Of a stretch of 64,000 nt of DNA, positions 35,497-50,652 are shown in pieces. Position 1 is the stretch's first letter; each line of letters opens with the position of its first letter. This DNA is from Muricea muricata. Its lineage: Eukaryota; Cnidaria; Anthozoa; Malacalcyonacea; Plexauridae. The stretch lies in the NCBI GenBank assembly GCA_963855995.1, contig OY979719.1, positions 5,456,001-5,520,000 of the forward strand. The letters are read 5' to 3'. The position numbers and the translations under genes were made by a program. The notes under the pieces are model-generated. The model was not told the DNA's origin. It was given only the letters and a program-made list of their open reading frames with translations, and did not search any database.

Positions 35497-38400
35497 AAGC
35501 AACTACCTTCAATTGATCCTGAATTATCGCCGTCTATCCGTAACCAACCGTGTAAGTCAACCTCGTACATTTTCCCCCTATGAATTTGTCTTGTGCGTTT
35601 CATTATTTTGTGTTTTATTATGTGAACTACAGTGCTTTATAAGGATTTCGGGCACTGATGAAACTGATCATCTCACATGTGAGATTATTTATGATGATTT
35701 CACATGTGAAAATTGTAGCTTTTCAAACAATCACCAGTCATAGCTTCTGGACATTTTATATTGGTGGAAAACCTGTAGTTTATCTAATAGATAGAAAAAT
35801 ACATGGGTGCTTGGAAATACCAGATTTATTTCTCGTGTTGAACATGATATTTCTCACTCGTTCGCGCACTCAAAATAAGTCTGGTATTTCTGCGCATCTA
35901 TGTATTATTCTCTATTTATTTACATTCTTACTAGTTCAGTACGGTGGCATGGATAACAAAACGATTGGAAATCAAGCTTGTGCTGGACTTATGCAGGAAG
36001 TAAGATTCGTATGTACTGAATCCAAAGCGCTCCGTGTTCTCTCCACCCTCGAGCTATTTGCGGGCATTGCCACTCCAAATACGCATAAGTTGCGCTCGCC
36101 CTTGTTTGTATTCTATGTAGCTTACTGCTCAGAGCATTGCATTGGTAACACAAAGGCGTAGGTTCAATATCTGCCAGAGGACCTATAGTTGATGGTGAAT
36201 TTTTCTCAACTGTTCCCGGCTTAAGTTTCGCATGTTTGTATGATTTCCACGCGAAGTAATGAGATAATTACCCTTTAGAATTGTTTTAAAGCAAACCTGT
36301 TTAGCAGAGTGAAGCGACGGATAAGACTAGTGAACGTTATTAACCCATACTGCTTTTGTTTTCAGGCTTTTGAAGTATCTGAAGTTGAGATTTCAAGACC
36401 TGCACGACCTTCTGTCTACGAACAATGGCAGTATGTTTCTGAATGTTTTACCATGGACAATCAAAGGATCGTTGTTTGCCTTCCTTTTGAGCGCCAAGAA
36501 ATATCGCCACTGATGTTGTTGACGTTTTACAAAAACCTTCAATTGTGATTTTCATCCTGTTTCCTTCCTAAAAAAGGTTTAAATGTCGTTAGTTCAGTAG
36601 AGTGGCATTGCTGTTTTTCTTTAAAATATGTGAATACGAAGTCCTGGAATATATTTAAAGTGAAGCTACAGGGTTTCAAAGCAAAGTGTATCCTCAAGCT
36701 CGCGTTTTCAGACCATGCCTTTGACTGTCTATGGTTTTACTGAGCTACAATCTTAAGCAAGGAACACAAAAGACTTGAAAGAATCTTTGTGAACAATTCC
36801 GTGGTGTTTATGTTCACTTTTCCTCTCTAGGTATCAAGAAACAGACAAAAAGGTGTTGATATTTAGGAAAGTTCATCAAAATGAAAAGATGCATAGGTAT
36901 GGATAAGGTATAGAGATTTACTGCGGCAGGATGTGCGGGTTGCAGTTGTTCTGGATATCGTGTGGTACTTGAAAGCTGCTGCATGAATCGTTGTGCTTCT
37001 TGCTAATCATCACGTTGGTAAACAACAACAAACTATATAAGTGTAGTTCTGCGGACACATCGCGTTAAATTATAGCTTACGGATCGAAAGCTTTGCAATA
37101 ATGCATTTACGTGGTGTTTCAACAAAACTAAACTTATGCTGTTGTTCAATGTGCAAAACTACAAAGAATTACTGACTAGATTGTCTTACTTTTTGTTTAG
37201 TTTTATTGGAAAAGGAATTATCTCATGTCCTCCACCTAAAGTGTGGGAAGTCTTGAAAGAGCCGGAGAATACTTATCATTATAATAACATTTTAAAGGTA
37301 AAGCTGCTATAATAATTAATTACTCGAACCAGAGCGTTTTGCCATTGTTTGTAGTGCATTACATTAAAAGCACACAATTAACCATAGGAACTGTGAAAGA
37401 TGTAATAATTAGGCAAGGAATAGACTTTGTTGTTTTCTGTTTCCATGCTTGCTTGCTCTAACATGACAGAATATATCCATGGATTGGTTTTGCTAGAATA
37501 TATAAATCATTATTTAATATGTATGTAAATGACACTTAGATTGGGGTTACAGTAAACAAATTAAGGCTTTGGTTACATTTTGAACTAAAATATGATTTCC
37601 TAACTGAATATCTAACACTGTTCTGGTTTCCTTTGCTCGTAAATAAATGAAAACTTCGATTCTAAAAGAGTTCGAAAGACGTGAACTTTAGATAATGTTT
37701 ACATCTGTGGTTCCGTATATATTATAAGCAAAACCTTTGCGCAGAAAGGAGTATAGCCTTTCTTTAAGAATTTTACCAAACACTACGAGGCTATCCGGCA
37801 AAGTGCAATGAATAGAACAGTCTAGATATTTTTATAGACTTATGGTGCCTAATTTCCATTTGTGGGTCGTATCACACTGTATCGACAAAGGTTTACGATG
37901 ATGTTTAACATACAAGGCTGTGTTAAGTTTTTAATATTTTTTCTCCAGGAAATACGAACACTGGAAGTTTTAAGCGATACACAAAGAATAGGTGAGAATA
38001 GAGCATATGCAACTGTGCTCATTTGGTATTCTGGAAACATAACAAAGTGTTGTGAATAGTAATCAAATAGAAAGCCATTTTTACATTAAAATCCCTAAAT
38101 ATATCTCAAATCTGGTTTAGTTTGGTACTAAATTTGTCATGGTCTACAGCGTCCATCACATAATTAACATGGATTCAACAAAAGGTTTTATGAAGGAAAC
38201 AAAAGAAAACAATTGATAGAAAAATTAAAAACAGATTAGTATTCGGTTGCTACAATCTTGGACAAAACTCTTGAGACAGTTACGTGTAATATACGGGGAC
38301 AATTCACCACCTACTCTCTCCCGTTTCAATGTTGCGAATAATCACCAAACAGCTTTTTGCAATTGACCATAACGTTAACTCAACCATGAATGGGAGAAGA

Positions 38401-40964
38401 AAGGGTTTAAAGGCAAGAACGTAACTTTGCTCAGAATTTATTATGGAAGAGAGACCGATTCACTGTTGCGTGGAGAACAGTCTCAACGAGTTATGTTCAA
38501 GATTGTAGTTCGAGACCTTTCGCTTCCCGCCACATTGACAAGTGACAAAGAGACAGAAAAAAGCAATTGGAGATAAAAGCTATAGACGAGGAAATAAAAT
38601 TGTAGAAGATTATCACTGCTATTAAGCATCGTCACGTACCTATATAAACGCATTGGACAGTTAAACACAAAATGTGTTCTTGTTCGGTACAATAGCTACT
38701 GTATTTAACAGCTATTGATGCTGTTATATGTTTTTAGAATACTTACATTTTAAAACTGAAAAGTGTTTCAAGAAAGAAGCAAGAGATTTTATTGTACTCA
38801 GGACTCAACGCAAAGAGGTAGGAAATGTTTTTAAGCTGGGACTTGTGCTGAGACAATTTTGAACGAACATTTCAATTCTACATCTTGATTTCGTATTTTA
38901 GAAAGATAAATATCTCATATCGTTCGTTTCCGTCGACTACCCAAATTCTCCATGCAAGAAAGACGTAAAGCGAGGAAAGGTAAAATTGTGCATTTAAAGG
39001 GTTATGGCAAAGAAGAAATGATAGTGAGTTTCGCCCGTAGCGAAAATGACATCTCATTAATGTTTTACCTTTAGACTTAGTTACTTCTTTCAAAATTTTG
39101 GGCTTAACCATGAACAATAAACTGAATTGGCAAGATAACACCAAAGTGTTAAAAAAGCCTCAAAACGTTTTTACATTATTCGTGTCCTACTGCGCTGCGG
39201 TCTTTCCCCCAATGATCTCTTATTAGTCTACTTTCCTATGGTGCGTTCTATCTTAGAATATGCCTGTCCCGTCCGGCACACCATGTTACCAAAGTGTTTG
39301 GGGAATAAAATTGAGAAAGCTCAAAAAAGAGCTTTCCGTATTATTTATCCGACAACAGATTACGAAGATGCCCTCAACATCGCTAAGTGCAAGCGTCTTG
39401 ACGACAAACGTCAAGAGCTATGTGATAAAACTTTTAAAAGGGTCTTAAAACCCGATGCTCACCTTAACCACCTCTTATCCCCACTCCGTGAAGAATCGCA
39501 TGAACTGGAATTAAGAAACAATTCTAACTTCACATTAACTAAATGCAGAACGGAACGTTTTAAAACTAGTTTTATACCAGCAATGACTGCTAATTTTAAT
39601 AGAAAATAATGTGTAGTATTTTAACAATTGTACATGTATGATAATCTATATTTATAAAATTTGATATTTACCTTTTATTTGTTTCTGTAAGCATATTGCA
39701 ATTCACCTTCGGGTGCCAATAATGTGTTTCTTAATAAACCTTTATAAACAAAAAATATTCTTTGCTCATTTGAAAGAGCTTTTGAAATAACTAACAAAGC
39801 CTGTGAGAAGATGTCGTTAGTTTGGAAACGTCGAATTTTGCTTTATCATTTTGGGTAGTGTCGGGACCTTTCGTGTACTTTTGACAGAACTACTAACACT
39901 TACTTCTTATATGCCTTATAGATTATTGCATCTGGATGGGTAGTTGAACCTTTACTTCATAGCGGTCAGTCGTTTTCCATGGTGACGTATTTAACTCAGG
40001 TTGGTTTTCAAGTCACAAATACTAATCCCTCCGTGTCCCATGTGGCCTTGTCAGTTGTACTAAAAATGTTTCTCTCGCATGCACTGCTGGAGGGTTCTGC
40101 AGGTATCCGCAGCACAACGCTTAACTTTTATTCAGTGAATCACATGGTTCCAAGAACCTTCTGTGCATGACAACATGTTTGTGGTGTTACGCTGAGTTTA
40201 TATCCGCACGTTGGGGCAAGTTAAAAAATATGCCTGACCACGGTCGGAACCTGCGACCCTTGCTTGCCCAATGGTCTGCCAACTGAGCTACGCGATCAGT
40301 TCGGTTCGAGTATGGGATATTTCGGATCAACTGAGTCTAGTTCTTGAGTCTGTATCAGTATAATCTTAAGTGTAATCATGATTTCGTAGGTTCCACTCCC
40401 GCCGTGGTCAGGCCAATTTTTTAGCTTATCCGGTGTGGATATAAACTCAGAGTAACACCACAAACATCATTTTCAGCTGAGTGCATAACACCAAGATACA
40501 TAAAAAATCATGAGAACTTTCCCATGTGTAAATTGAACGTAATTTAAACCGTTGGTTGCAATGTTTTCAACTCATAAACTATCACATCTTTATCTGCACC
40601 CATCCATAACCAACATAGAACAGCTAGTTATTATGTGATTCTGGGTTGAGGTGGGCGGTTGTTCTGTCGAGCAAAAACAACAAAATGTGCTTTCCCAGCT
40701 CACACGCCCGATTATGAAATCGGTATACTCCAGGAATATGTCGGAAAACATTTTCTGCTTCTTTCGTTCCTTGGCCAGCAGAAAACAACGCTTTTCTTTC
40801 GACTGCAGATGAATCCTGGTGGAAGCTATCCCGCCATGCTGATCAATACAGCCGCACGAAAACAGCCGCTCTGCCTGGCGTATTTGAGAAGAATGCTTGA
40901 GAATCCAAATCAAAGTGTTAACCGGAGCCTGAGCCAGTCATCGGTCCAACCAGATCAATCTTAA
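35497..40964 (+). CDS. Copy 2 exons 14-23: C-terminal START domain
   Basis: Exons and introns match copy 1 at an offset of 20962, including the LINE insertion and the tRNA-like foldback. It is fully open and in phase through the stop ending at 40964. Confidence 0.7.
39011..39748 (+). mobile_element. LINE 3' fragment, intron 21, copy 2
   Basis: It is the same insertion as in copy 1, carried by the 20,962-bp duplication rather than an independent event. Position and breakpoints match at the duplication offset. Confidence 0.85.
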
Positions 40965-43900
40965 ATACAATATTGTAGTATTTCGCTGATTGCCAATGGT
41001 CTGAATTTCTCGAAAGCAGGGGGGGAGGGGGAGGCTGGATATTTGACTCGAAAAATCCCAATTTCCAAGAAACTTATTTGGATAGAAAATTCAATCTTGC
41101 AAGTCATTCATTTGGGATTTAAGAACAACCTTTGCATTCTACGAAGAATAAAATTTGCGTTGAACAACGGGTAAAAACTGGAAAACTGTTCTAATCGACA
41201 AGCAGATTTGAAGATATTATTCAAATAATGTATTTTCTTGATCGTGAAGATATGTTCTTCAAATAAAATACATTATTTGGGATCCTATAAAACTTGACAT
41301 TTTTCGTACTGTTGGTACTTTAACACTTTATAACTCTACTGCATGCCAGCATGTGCAAAGCAAACGTGAACTAGAACGTTCTAGTATTAAGCTAGTCAGT
41401 GCCGATATCCAAAATTATACAAACATGCTCTAATAAGGCTGGTACCTAAGGTCACAAATCCATGCAATATTGAAAATGATTTCCGCCAGATATCTATTCT
41501 CCCGGCCAAACATGGCTAGAATCATAGAAAAAATTCAACTCCAACTGAATGGTCCGAATCTTAAGGTTAAAAACAACCAGCATGCATTTACCAAGTCCAC
41601 TGTGTGTGCCTTAATATCTATTACCCAAAAATGGTATGACGCCACAGACAATTCTCTCTCTGGCAGAAAAGGTATTCATGCTGTATTCCGGGGGCCATTT
41701 GTAACAGCGAGGTCACCCATTGTTCTATTTTTTGCGTTTCTACACGTCCGTTTCTTTCTAAACTTCAGCAACAAAAACTACCATTGATCCAAACAACATC
41801 CGGGTAAAAAGATTTGCATACTTAGGAACAAGCTGTTCTGAAATCATCTTCAAATTTTAACGCTACCCAGGGTTTAGCTAAACGACTTTTAAACAACTGG
41901 CCCCAGGACTTCCGCAAGGCCTTTGATGTAGTAAACCATAACATCTTACTCGAGAAACTTGCTTGAGAATAGATAAATCGTTATGACTATGGATAAAAAT
42001 TTTCTCCAGAGCAGAACTCAAATAGTAAATCTAAATCGTCCTTCTGGCGTCCCACAAGGGTCTGTACTTCCCCCCAGCACTTTTTGATATACACATAAAT
42101 GATCTGGAAGACTCGATTCCTGACGATTTAGATGTAGATACAACCGAATAGGTTGACACACTGAAAACCAGCTTGTCGAGCAAGGCATTTCCAGCTCCAT
42201 GCAAGTGGCAATAGATTATGTCTTTAAATAGGTAGAACCATAGACAATCCAGAAGACAGATCCAGATGTCTTCTGGATTGTCTATGGTAGAACGAACAAA
42301 ATGTAATTAAATATGTGGACATGCCTCATCGATTCCGTTCAAGAACCCTTCCAATTCAAATCGGGGATGATGATATCATCGAATGAGTAAAAACTTTTGA
42401 ACTACTTGGTGTATGATGCAAAGACAACTTCAAATTGAATGAACGTAAACATATACAATTACTCGTAATGCGAACAGAAGGCTTATTTATCTCAGACAAT
42501 GTATGAAATCTCGTTTGCCTACGGAACTCGGACTAACAGCCTACACCTCGAAGATTAGACCTTAGAATGCGCTGGCTCATTTTAGTGTGGCCTGCCAGTG
42601 TACCTGCGAAATGAAGTGGAAAAATTACAGAAGAGAAGCATATGTATATTAGGTTTGGACAGTGACTTCCAACCAACACTGGAAAGTAGAAGAGACAAAG
42701 CATCTAGTCTCCTGTATGAGAGGATATGAAAGACCCAGAACATTCATGTCATAAGCTTTTGCCATACAAGATAATGAACCTCTATGATTTGCGAAGAAAT
42801 CCTAGGGAGTATCAATTATCCTCCACACGGTCAAAAATTATGAGCCTGCAGTATAACATGATTGAACAATGCTGTGTTGCCCACATTGTTCATAGTTGTC
42901 AACAACATTGAACAATATTGTTGAGCTTGAATCGGTGTAACAATGCTGTTGAATGTTGTCAACAACCTTGAACAATGTGGGCAGCACAACACTGTTCAAT
43001 CTTGTTCTTAACAACATTGCAACAGGTTAATGATTTTTTGTCATGTAGTAGAGAACGGCGTAAAAACTCATTTATACCTCGTTGCTGTAAATTCTAATTT
43101 TCTAATATACTGTGATAATGGCAGTATTGTTTCTCTTGCTATCGTATTTTGAACCTCTCTACGTAATTTTAGATTTAATTTATGATTAAATATGTATTAC
43201 TTTTTTAATTGTAATATAATGGCATTACAACCTTGTCAATTCATTTTATTTTTCTTACATAAGTTGGATCTTTTAAATAAGTCTTAAATCTTATAAAGTT
43301 GTATATCCTTCCATCAAGTTTCATCTCTGTTAAACTGCATCGATTCACATTAAGACGTGTACTAGCATCACTTACCAGCTTCCAATAATGAAAATCCCTA
43401 TATAGCATTTGTGAATCCTGAACGCTGATTGGTTAAGAGCCGTGTTTACATAACTCACATGTAAAACACGGAAAATTTCCCGCCTCTTGTAAACACGGAA
43501 AATTTCTCGTATTCTTCGGGCTTTTGACATTGCTATATTATAAAACAAATATAAAACATTTTTTCCGTGCTGATATACAGTTATATCAACACTCGTGATC
43601 ACATCTTTGCCACTAATTTTGGGCAATTTCCACCATAGTTGTATAGATTTGATGTGTATGTTTACAAATTAACAATATAATATCATAAACAAAAACACAT
43701 TCGTCCAGATAACTGGTGGAGCGGGTAGGAATCACTAGTGTAAATAATATGAGAACGTGACTGATAACGACTTGTGATGGACATAAATTATAACTTTACG
43801 AGTCTGCATATACATACCTCTTTACTTGTCTTGACTAGATTTGCTTAGAATTGAAATCCGGTCGGATTTAGGGTTAAATCCGACCAGATTAACCCTAAAT

Positions 43901-46328
43901 CCGACCGGATTTAACTTGTTAAATTTCGCTTTTTTGTGATTTTGAAAACGAGTCTTTGACCTCCACGTTCACTGTCCAATAACGAGCGAATTTATAATCA
44001 ACAAAGTACAATTCATGGAGGCTTAAATTGTCAGCGAACAGCTTAGGGTTAAATAAAATTGCCTGGCTTCTAGTCGCAATCTGTGAAAGGTAAAGATTTC
44101 GATTTTTCGTGAGAAAAACAAAGAATTGGTTGGCAATTTGAGACCACTGCACTAGAATTAACCGTGCTTAGATAGATTCATGTGTCGTTGTTGTAAACAT
44201 TACAATCAAACGAAAATAATAAAAATAATTCAATGCTGTCAAGTTATTTAAACGCCATGAAATGCATATGTACTGATTAATATAACTAGTCGGCCGGCCA
44301 CGATATCAAAAAGTGCTTCTAAATAGCTTGATGGCAACTTCGTGTTAGAAGCCGGTAACAAGTGGAAAGATATAGATTATAGTCTAGTTAGCAAGGTTTG
44401 GGTTGTTACCAAGGCTGATTCGGGATTTTTGTGGGGGAAATCGAGAGATTGTGACTATCTACTATTTTAAAATTGTATTGCAGTAAAAAATATGAAATTT
44501 CGTGCTCAACGATAAGAAAAAAACGACTGGCATCATCACAAAGAGCACAAAAACCTGCATATAAGACTCTTAAACAGTTTTTTATCCTTCAAATAGTTTT
44601 CGTGTTATTTGTGTTTTAAAGGGGAAAATTGACCCGAAATCGCGCAATAAAAACTGGGAACTAGCTTAAAAATGAGGGTTTGAGAGCAAATAACTTGAGA
44701 ACTATTAGGAGAATAAAAAAACGGTTTAAGAGTCTTATATGCAGTTTTCTCTGATCTTTCTGATGCTAGCAGTCGTTTTTACTATTGTTAAATATAAAAT
44801 TTTACATTTTTTACTGTAATTCAATTTAATAGTAGATAGCCACAGTCTCTCGATTTTTCCCATAAAAATCCCGAATTAGACTTGGTAACACCCCAAACCT
44901 ATATCACACAAGCAATACAAAGACAAATATCGCGAATGTACTTTTCTAACACAAAGTTGCCATCAAACGATGTATTTCAAAACTTGGCCGGCCGACTAAA
45001 CGTAGCTCGAGTCAAAATCGTCCATTGTCAAGTTTTTACAAAACGTATACGTAAATCGTTATAGATAGATAGATAGTTATTTAATAAATTTCTCCCTGAA
45101 AGGGTTTTTCAGAAATTATTTACAGATGCTTGCATGCTGTAAAAGGTTACAAATATGGGTTTAACAATTATCTTAGACTATGTACAAAATTTAGTTGGTT
45201 ATACTAAAGTCTCAATGTTTTCTGTTACAAGCAAATGTTTCAGTTTTGCGCCGTCGTTTGAGATTGTCGATGGAAATAAAAAGTGTGGGATTAGATCTAT
45301 GGTGGCCACTTTGTGAACCGGTGATCAGCAGAAATGATTGCTAAATATAAGAAGAAGAGATGATGACAAGAATACGAAACAAGGTGGAAGTATGATTCGG
45401 GACGTCATGAAGTGATCGACTTTGGGGGGGGGGGTCTTTATGATTTGACCAAGTTTTCAAACGATTTAGCTAATCAAAGCTTTTGCAGTGGAGGCATGAA
45501 ACGTTTGTGCAAGACTTTTCACTTTGATTATATTACGATTAATTTACCAGCAATTTACCAACAAAAAATAAGTTTACCAGCTAATTTGTGTTTTATTAAA
45601 GTCTACATGCAATGAATGCAATGTGCAATTAAGTGACTGAACTGACCAACTATTTCAAGTAAAATTTCTCCATCTTGACACATCTTTTTGAGCTTAAAAT
45701 TATTGGGGGTGGTGTTAACACCCCCTCCCTCCCTTCCCTCACGCACGCACACACGCACAGTAGGACAGATATTGCTCGATCAGGAAGCGAATCGAGATGG
45801 TTGGCATCCCCACTACCCCTACTATACCCCACCCGCTTTTTACTGACGGTGTAACGTGCACAGACAAACGTTCAGAGAGGTCTCTTTATTTCAACGTACC
45901 CACAACACAACTAACTCGTATTTATATAGTAATCTCTGTACACGTGAATCTTTTCAGGTATTTTACATTACGCAATGAGAGTATTGATATGCAGGGAAAA
46001 CTACATGCATGCGTACTTTCCCAAGGACTATGCTTCTATTCATACTGAGTCAAAGTACATGTGTTATCAGATGTTGGATTGTTGGTTAGTTCACGCATGG
46101 TTCACGCGATCTCTGTAGATCGTATTACATTTGCTTACGCGGTACCTTGTCACGTTCCTCGTGACAAATTTCACGCTGTGGTGCTGCAATTTCTTTTGAA
46201 AAGTATTTACAAGGATCTATTGTACTTGTGCTAAATGTTACAGATACGGTAGCGAATGGCTTTGTTGACGTATTTGTTTTACATTTCCATTCCCTTGTGT
46301 GTAGGAATTTTTATATATTATTTCTTCA
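40965..46328. other. Spacer 2 between copies 2 and 3
   Basis: It is identical to spacer 1 (20003-25366) at the 20,962 offset and contains the same decayed LINE, MITE, palindrome and foldback. No host gene is seen in either spacer. Confidence 0.8.
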
Positions 46329-49300
46329 ATGGACGCAAGGTATGTAAATTCCTGTCTAGACTTGACAAGTTTACTTAGAAATGGCCCTTGGTCTCAAGAA
46401 CATACTCCGAATATTTATGTTCTTCTTTCACAGAAAAACAAACGCATTGGTAATTCGCCTTCGGCGCGGTATAACTTCGTGAGAAAGGTATGCAAATTTT
46501 GTACTGAATGCACCATTCCCCAATTAGACAAACTTTTAAATTCGAAAACAATTTTAGCACAGTTGGAAAGAGCTTCCTAAATTTAGTGAAATTGTAAAGT
46601 TTGGTTGTAAAACATTGTAAAATGTCGCAAATATAGCTCTTTGAAGTTTGTTAATTTTGTATACTTTTTTATTACGCGGGAAAAAGCGTTACCACATTTC
46701 CACATACTTATCGTGGTAACGCTTTTCCGCGCGTAATACAAAAGTATACAAAATTCGCAAACTTTACGAGGCCATATTTTCCACATTTTACAATATTTTT
46801 CAACCAAACTTGAAAATTGTATGAAATTTAGGATGCTCTTTCCAGCTATGCTAATTGATTTTCCGAATTCAAAAGTTTGTCTAATAGGGGAATGGTCCAT
46901 TCCTGTTGGTAGTTAATTAATAATTTGTTTCAATCATTTGTAAAATATTTTGATGTTTGTCAGTGGGTGCCTTGTAATTGGTACATTTTTTTGAACTTTT
47001 TTGTATTTTGGTTCACACTGGCGTGTTGTGATTATGTGATTTGGATTTGTGGTGCCATAGTTAGACTTTGCCTTTTCAAATTTAATGATTAACTTAATCC
47101 TAATGATATTGGGGGTTGTCATATAGGCTGACATACACTACATGTCATATATGCCACAACAAGTCATATATGCTTGGTATTCTTATTCTGGCATATTGAA
47201 GTTTTAAAATGATGCCAGTATTTCTGTTTATCCACAACGGGAAAAAATTTTAAATATGATATCATTTTCTTAATTACACATGCCACAACATGACTCACAT
47301 GCAACTTGTTTTGTGGTGTAAGTTAGCCTCAATCTGTTCTAAGCTGTAATATGTAGCATGTGTTGTGAGTGCAAAAAAATAGTCAAAGCTTTGTAGTTGC
47401 TAATAAGTATAGAAGGTTTGATTTTAAAATTTACTTGATTATAGAATTGTTTTTCTCTAGGCAAATAAAATAATCAGGCAATAAAGTAAATTGCTTGACT
47501 TTGTATGCCCTTTCATTATCATTGTGATCTGCCTGATACCAGCAAATTTGGATCATTGAAAATTAAATGGTTAACCACATTTCGTTAACCTGTAATACAT
47601 GTTGATAACCTTTATTATAGTTTTGCATATATCACTTGTTGCACATGTAGTGTATGTCGGCCTATACAACAACCCCCAATATCATTAGGATTAGGTTAAT
47701 TATTAAATTTGAAAGGCCAAAGTTTCACTATGGTATCACAAATCCCAATTACTGTATTGCATATTGATATGACATTATAGTTTTGCTGCCAGTAAACAAC
47801 AATGCAATGCATGCCTTCTAATGGAACAAGTAATGGATGAAAATGTATTTTAGACATTGCCATTGGGTGGAAATAATTGGGAATTGATTGGTTTGGAAAA
47901 TGGCCTGAGAATTTGGGCAAAATGTGGAGATAGATCTATGTATGCTTCGTCTGCAATTCTTCCTGCATCTTTGAAGGTAGGATGTGGGTTTCAAAGGCTT
48001 TCAAACAAGGACCCTTCAATGATATTTGGTGAAAGGTGTGGATTTTTTTAGACCTCTAGGTAGTCAAGCATCCTCACAATCCTGAAGATCTTGCTGCAAG
48101 CACTGTAACCATGATTTATCTAGGACATTGTCATTTGCCCTGCTTGCTAACTATATCAGCAGCAATGGTATCTTCAGTTGATATTTGCTGACCAATTTAC
48201 TGTGTGTAAAACACGTACCCAGAGATGTGAATTGTCATGGAACGATCACTGTTCTTGATGGTTAAATAGGGAGTTTAGATTTGACTATGGATACAAGAAT
48301 GACTATGACTACAAGGTTTTGCTGTTGAAAGTCTGCTAGTCCAAGCATGATAATATGCTGTCTTTTTTGACACAATATGTCCTGAAAGTACAGCAGATGC
48401 TCAAAAGCAAAGATGAGTACAGGTTTGGGGGAAAATATTTTTGAAATAAATAGGTGTACTTATTCCTGTAGCCATAGTCAAATTTAAAGCTCTCTAATGT
48501 AAGCTAGACTACAGTTGGTAACACAATGTGTTGTCTGGATAATTGGTAGAATAAATTTTCCTGCCTGCAGTTATAGGGAATCCTGTCATTAGCACATTTT
48601 GCATCTCACAACTGAAAAACCTAGGCCAAGTCTAGCATCCTGTTTGTTGTGGAATAAATCCCACAGTTAAAATCTCTGTGTGCTGCAGTACACGAAAGCC
48701 ATCAGCTGAGCTAAAGTTTGGTCATGACTGTTAGCTCAGCCGATAGCTCACTCTGTGCTGGTGGAGTTTTATGCTTTATGCAACCTTTTGTCGCATATCA
48801 AACATGTTTGTTATTTTTGTCCATGCAAGACAAAAATGTCACCTTTTGCGCTCAATGTGAGTTAGGTGCTCACATCTAAATAATCAAAGAACCAATAGCT
48901 ACGCCTATGCATTTTTTTAAACACATGATCAAACAAATAAGGCAGCCTATTGCAAAGTGATGAATGAATATATTTTGGAAGACAGACTTGTAGATTTATC
49001 AAATTTGTAAATTTACGGCCAAATTATCCATGTTTATTTGACGCAAGATCGCTCCATTTTTAAACATAGAGACAAAAGGCAAAAGGTGTTTGACGTAACC
49101 GCAAAGGAATTAAATTCTTAGTTTTTGCCACATGTAGTGTTTGATCATATGACAAAAAAATGCATAGCTATTGGTTCTTTGATTAATTTCATGTGACCAT
49201 CCAGCTCACATTCAGCGCAAACAGTTAGATTTTCACCTCTCATGGCAAAAATATCAAACATGTTTGTTGTGCAAGAAAAGGTTGCATGAGGTATAAAACT

Positions 49301-50652
49301 CAGTCAAATTCACCCACACACTTTGAGCTATCAGCTGAGCTAACAAGCATGAGTAACATTCAGCTCAGTCGATACCTCTCATGTGCTGCAGCCTTTCTGT
49401 ACAATACTGTACTGTGCCTTAGGTAGTTGATCAGTAAAACAGTAAACTGATTAAAGCACATACCAGAACACATGTTGAAAATGCTGTCTAAGTTTATTCT
49501 GCAAACTAAAGCTGTTTATTTCTAGAGCATTGAGGAAATTTTAACGGATCCTTCATCCACCATTGAATGGAATCCTTGGTTTAAAAGAGTGTCAAGAATC
49601 AAAGTGTTAAACAGTATAGAAGGCTCATCTGAACTCCATTCTGGTGATGTCATTTCTGTCACAGAAACATCAAGTGTTTCTTTTTCACTGCTTCAATATG
49701 TTTGTGGTTTCTTCAATCGTTTTAAAGGCGCAAAACTTTATCAGAGGTAATTCGTTTTTTCTTGCTTGATAATCTAGGTGATGATAGCGCGGGCAACATT
49801 TGGTAAGCCCAATGAAAATGTATTGTTAGCATCAAAAATCATTCTTTTTTGAGGACCTATTCAGTCGCTTTTGTGAAGTTTCAAGCAATTTCAAGACATT
49901 ATGACAAGCATTCCGAATTTCCCAAGACCTTATTGGGGAATATCATAGGAATTAATATACTAATAATTATTTTCAAACTGTAGAGTATGGCATTTTGAAG
50001 AAGATGTTAAGTTTTGGCTGCATTTGGGTGTGGTGGAACCTTGCTTTGCTGATCCCACTTTTACACTGTTGATGGTTTTTCCTGTCAAAGGTTTAAAGCA
50101 TTCCTATTTAATTTGCACCTATTTTTATGTATTGGGCAATATCTCTTCTTGTTTGGCAAATTTTATTTCCAATGTATATCTATAAGAAAGATGACGCTAA
50201 AAAGTAGCTTTAATTTACTGCCATTAAAAAATGATATGTTAATAATGCTGAAAGCATCTTCAAGGTGTGTTTTCAAATTATCTTTGAATGAAGTTAAAAT
50301 AGATGTTTTTCCTCATGCTGGCTATTTAACATGCAACTTTGCAACAATGCACTCTCATTGCACTGTAAAACCTGTCAAAAGCATTAACAAAGTTCTTTGT
50401 ACTTTTTCTGTTCTCTAACGTTAGAAAAACGGGAAACATGTAAAGTCATCATTGCCAGTGAATCACAATGGAATCTTAACGTTGGCATGTTGACTGCTAG
50501 TCTGTTTGGCTTGAAAAAACTTATTCTTAACAGACTTAATGAAGTTCTGTTGCCTGAACTCAAAGAAAACAAACAAGATAGTTTAGTTGTTAATGAAAAG
50601 GAGGATGTAGATGATGTTGATGATGATCATTTGGAAGATGAAGAAAAAAGTA
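46329..50652 (+). CDS. Copy 3 exons 1-5: N-terminal divergent START-like domain plus acidic linker
   Basis: Exon 2 ends an opening segment containing NNWELIGLENGLRIWAK, the typical start of a START fold (a W, then a short strand around a 'dGl+iw' motif). Exon 3 has EEILTDPSSTIEWNPWFKR, matching the 'D...EWN' helix-turn seen in START domains. Exon 4 carries VKFWLHLGVVEP. Exon 5 carries SQWNLNVGMLTASLFGLKKL, which fits the amphipathic C-terminal helix. An Asp/Glu-rich stretch then ends at donor GTAAGA after 50652, phase 1. The frame stays open beyond this donor to a stop ending at 50834 and includes a hydrophobic run (VIFVYICMLMRCACVL). A short isoform or separate gene with a tail anchor is therefore possible. 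The domain is divergent, and the START assignment rests on pattern and position only. Confidence 0.6.

Larger units (their letters stand above)
25367..40964 (+). pseudogene. Copy 2: chimeric START-domain gene lacking exons 9-10
   Basis: Exons: 25367-25525, 26892-27014, 28564-28784, 29022-29128, 29463-29690, 30830-30873, 30961-31013, 32114-32209, 33371-33411, 33781-33875, 34476-34771, 35497-35551, 35935-35999, 36366-36430, 36831-36896, 37201-37297, 37949-37991, 38738-38817, 38902-38979, 39922-39999, 40809-40964. The 5' half up to about 32036 matches copy 3, and the 3' half from about 31891 matches copy 1 apart from one G in a homopolymer. It shares the exon 9-10 deletion and the LINE insertion with copy 1. 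It is probably non-functional as a full-length gene for the same frame reason. It could instead be an assembly duplicate of real flanking sequence. Confidence 0.65.
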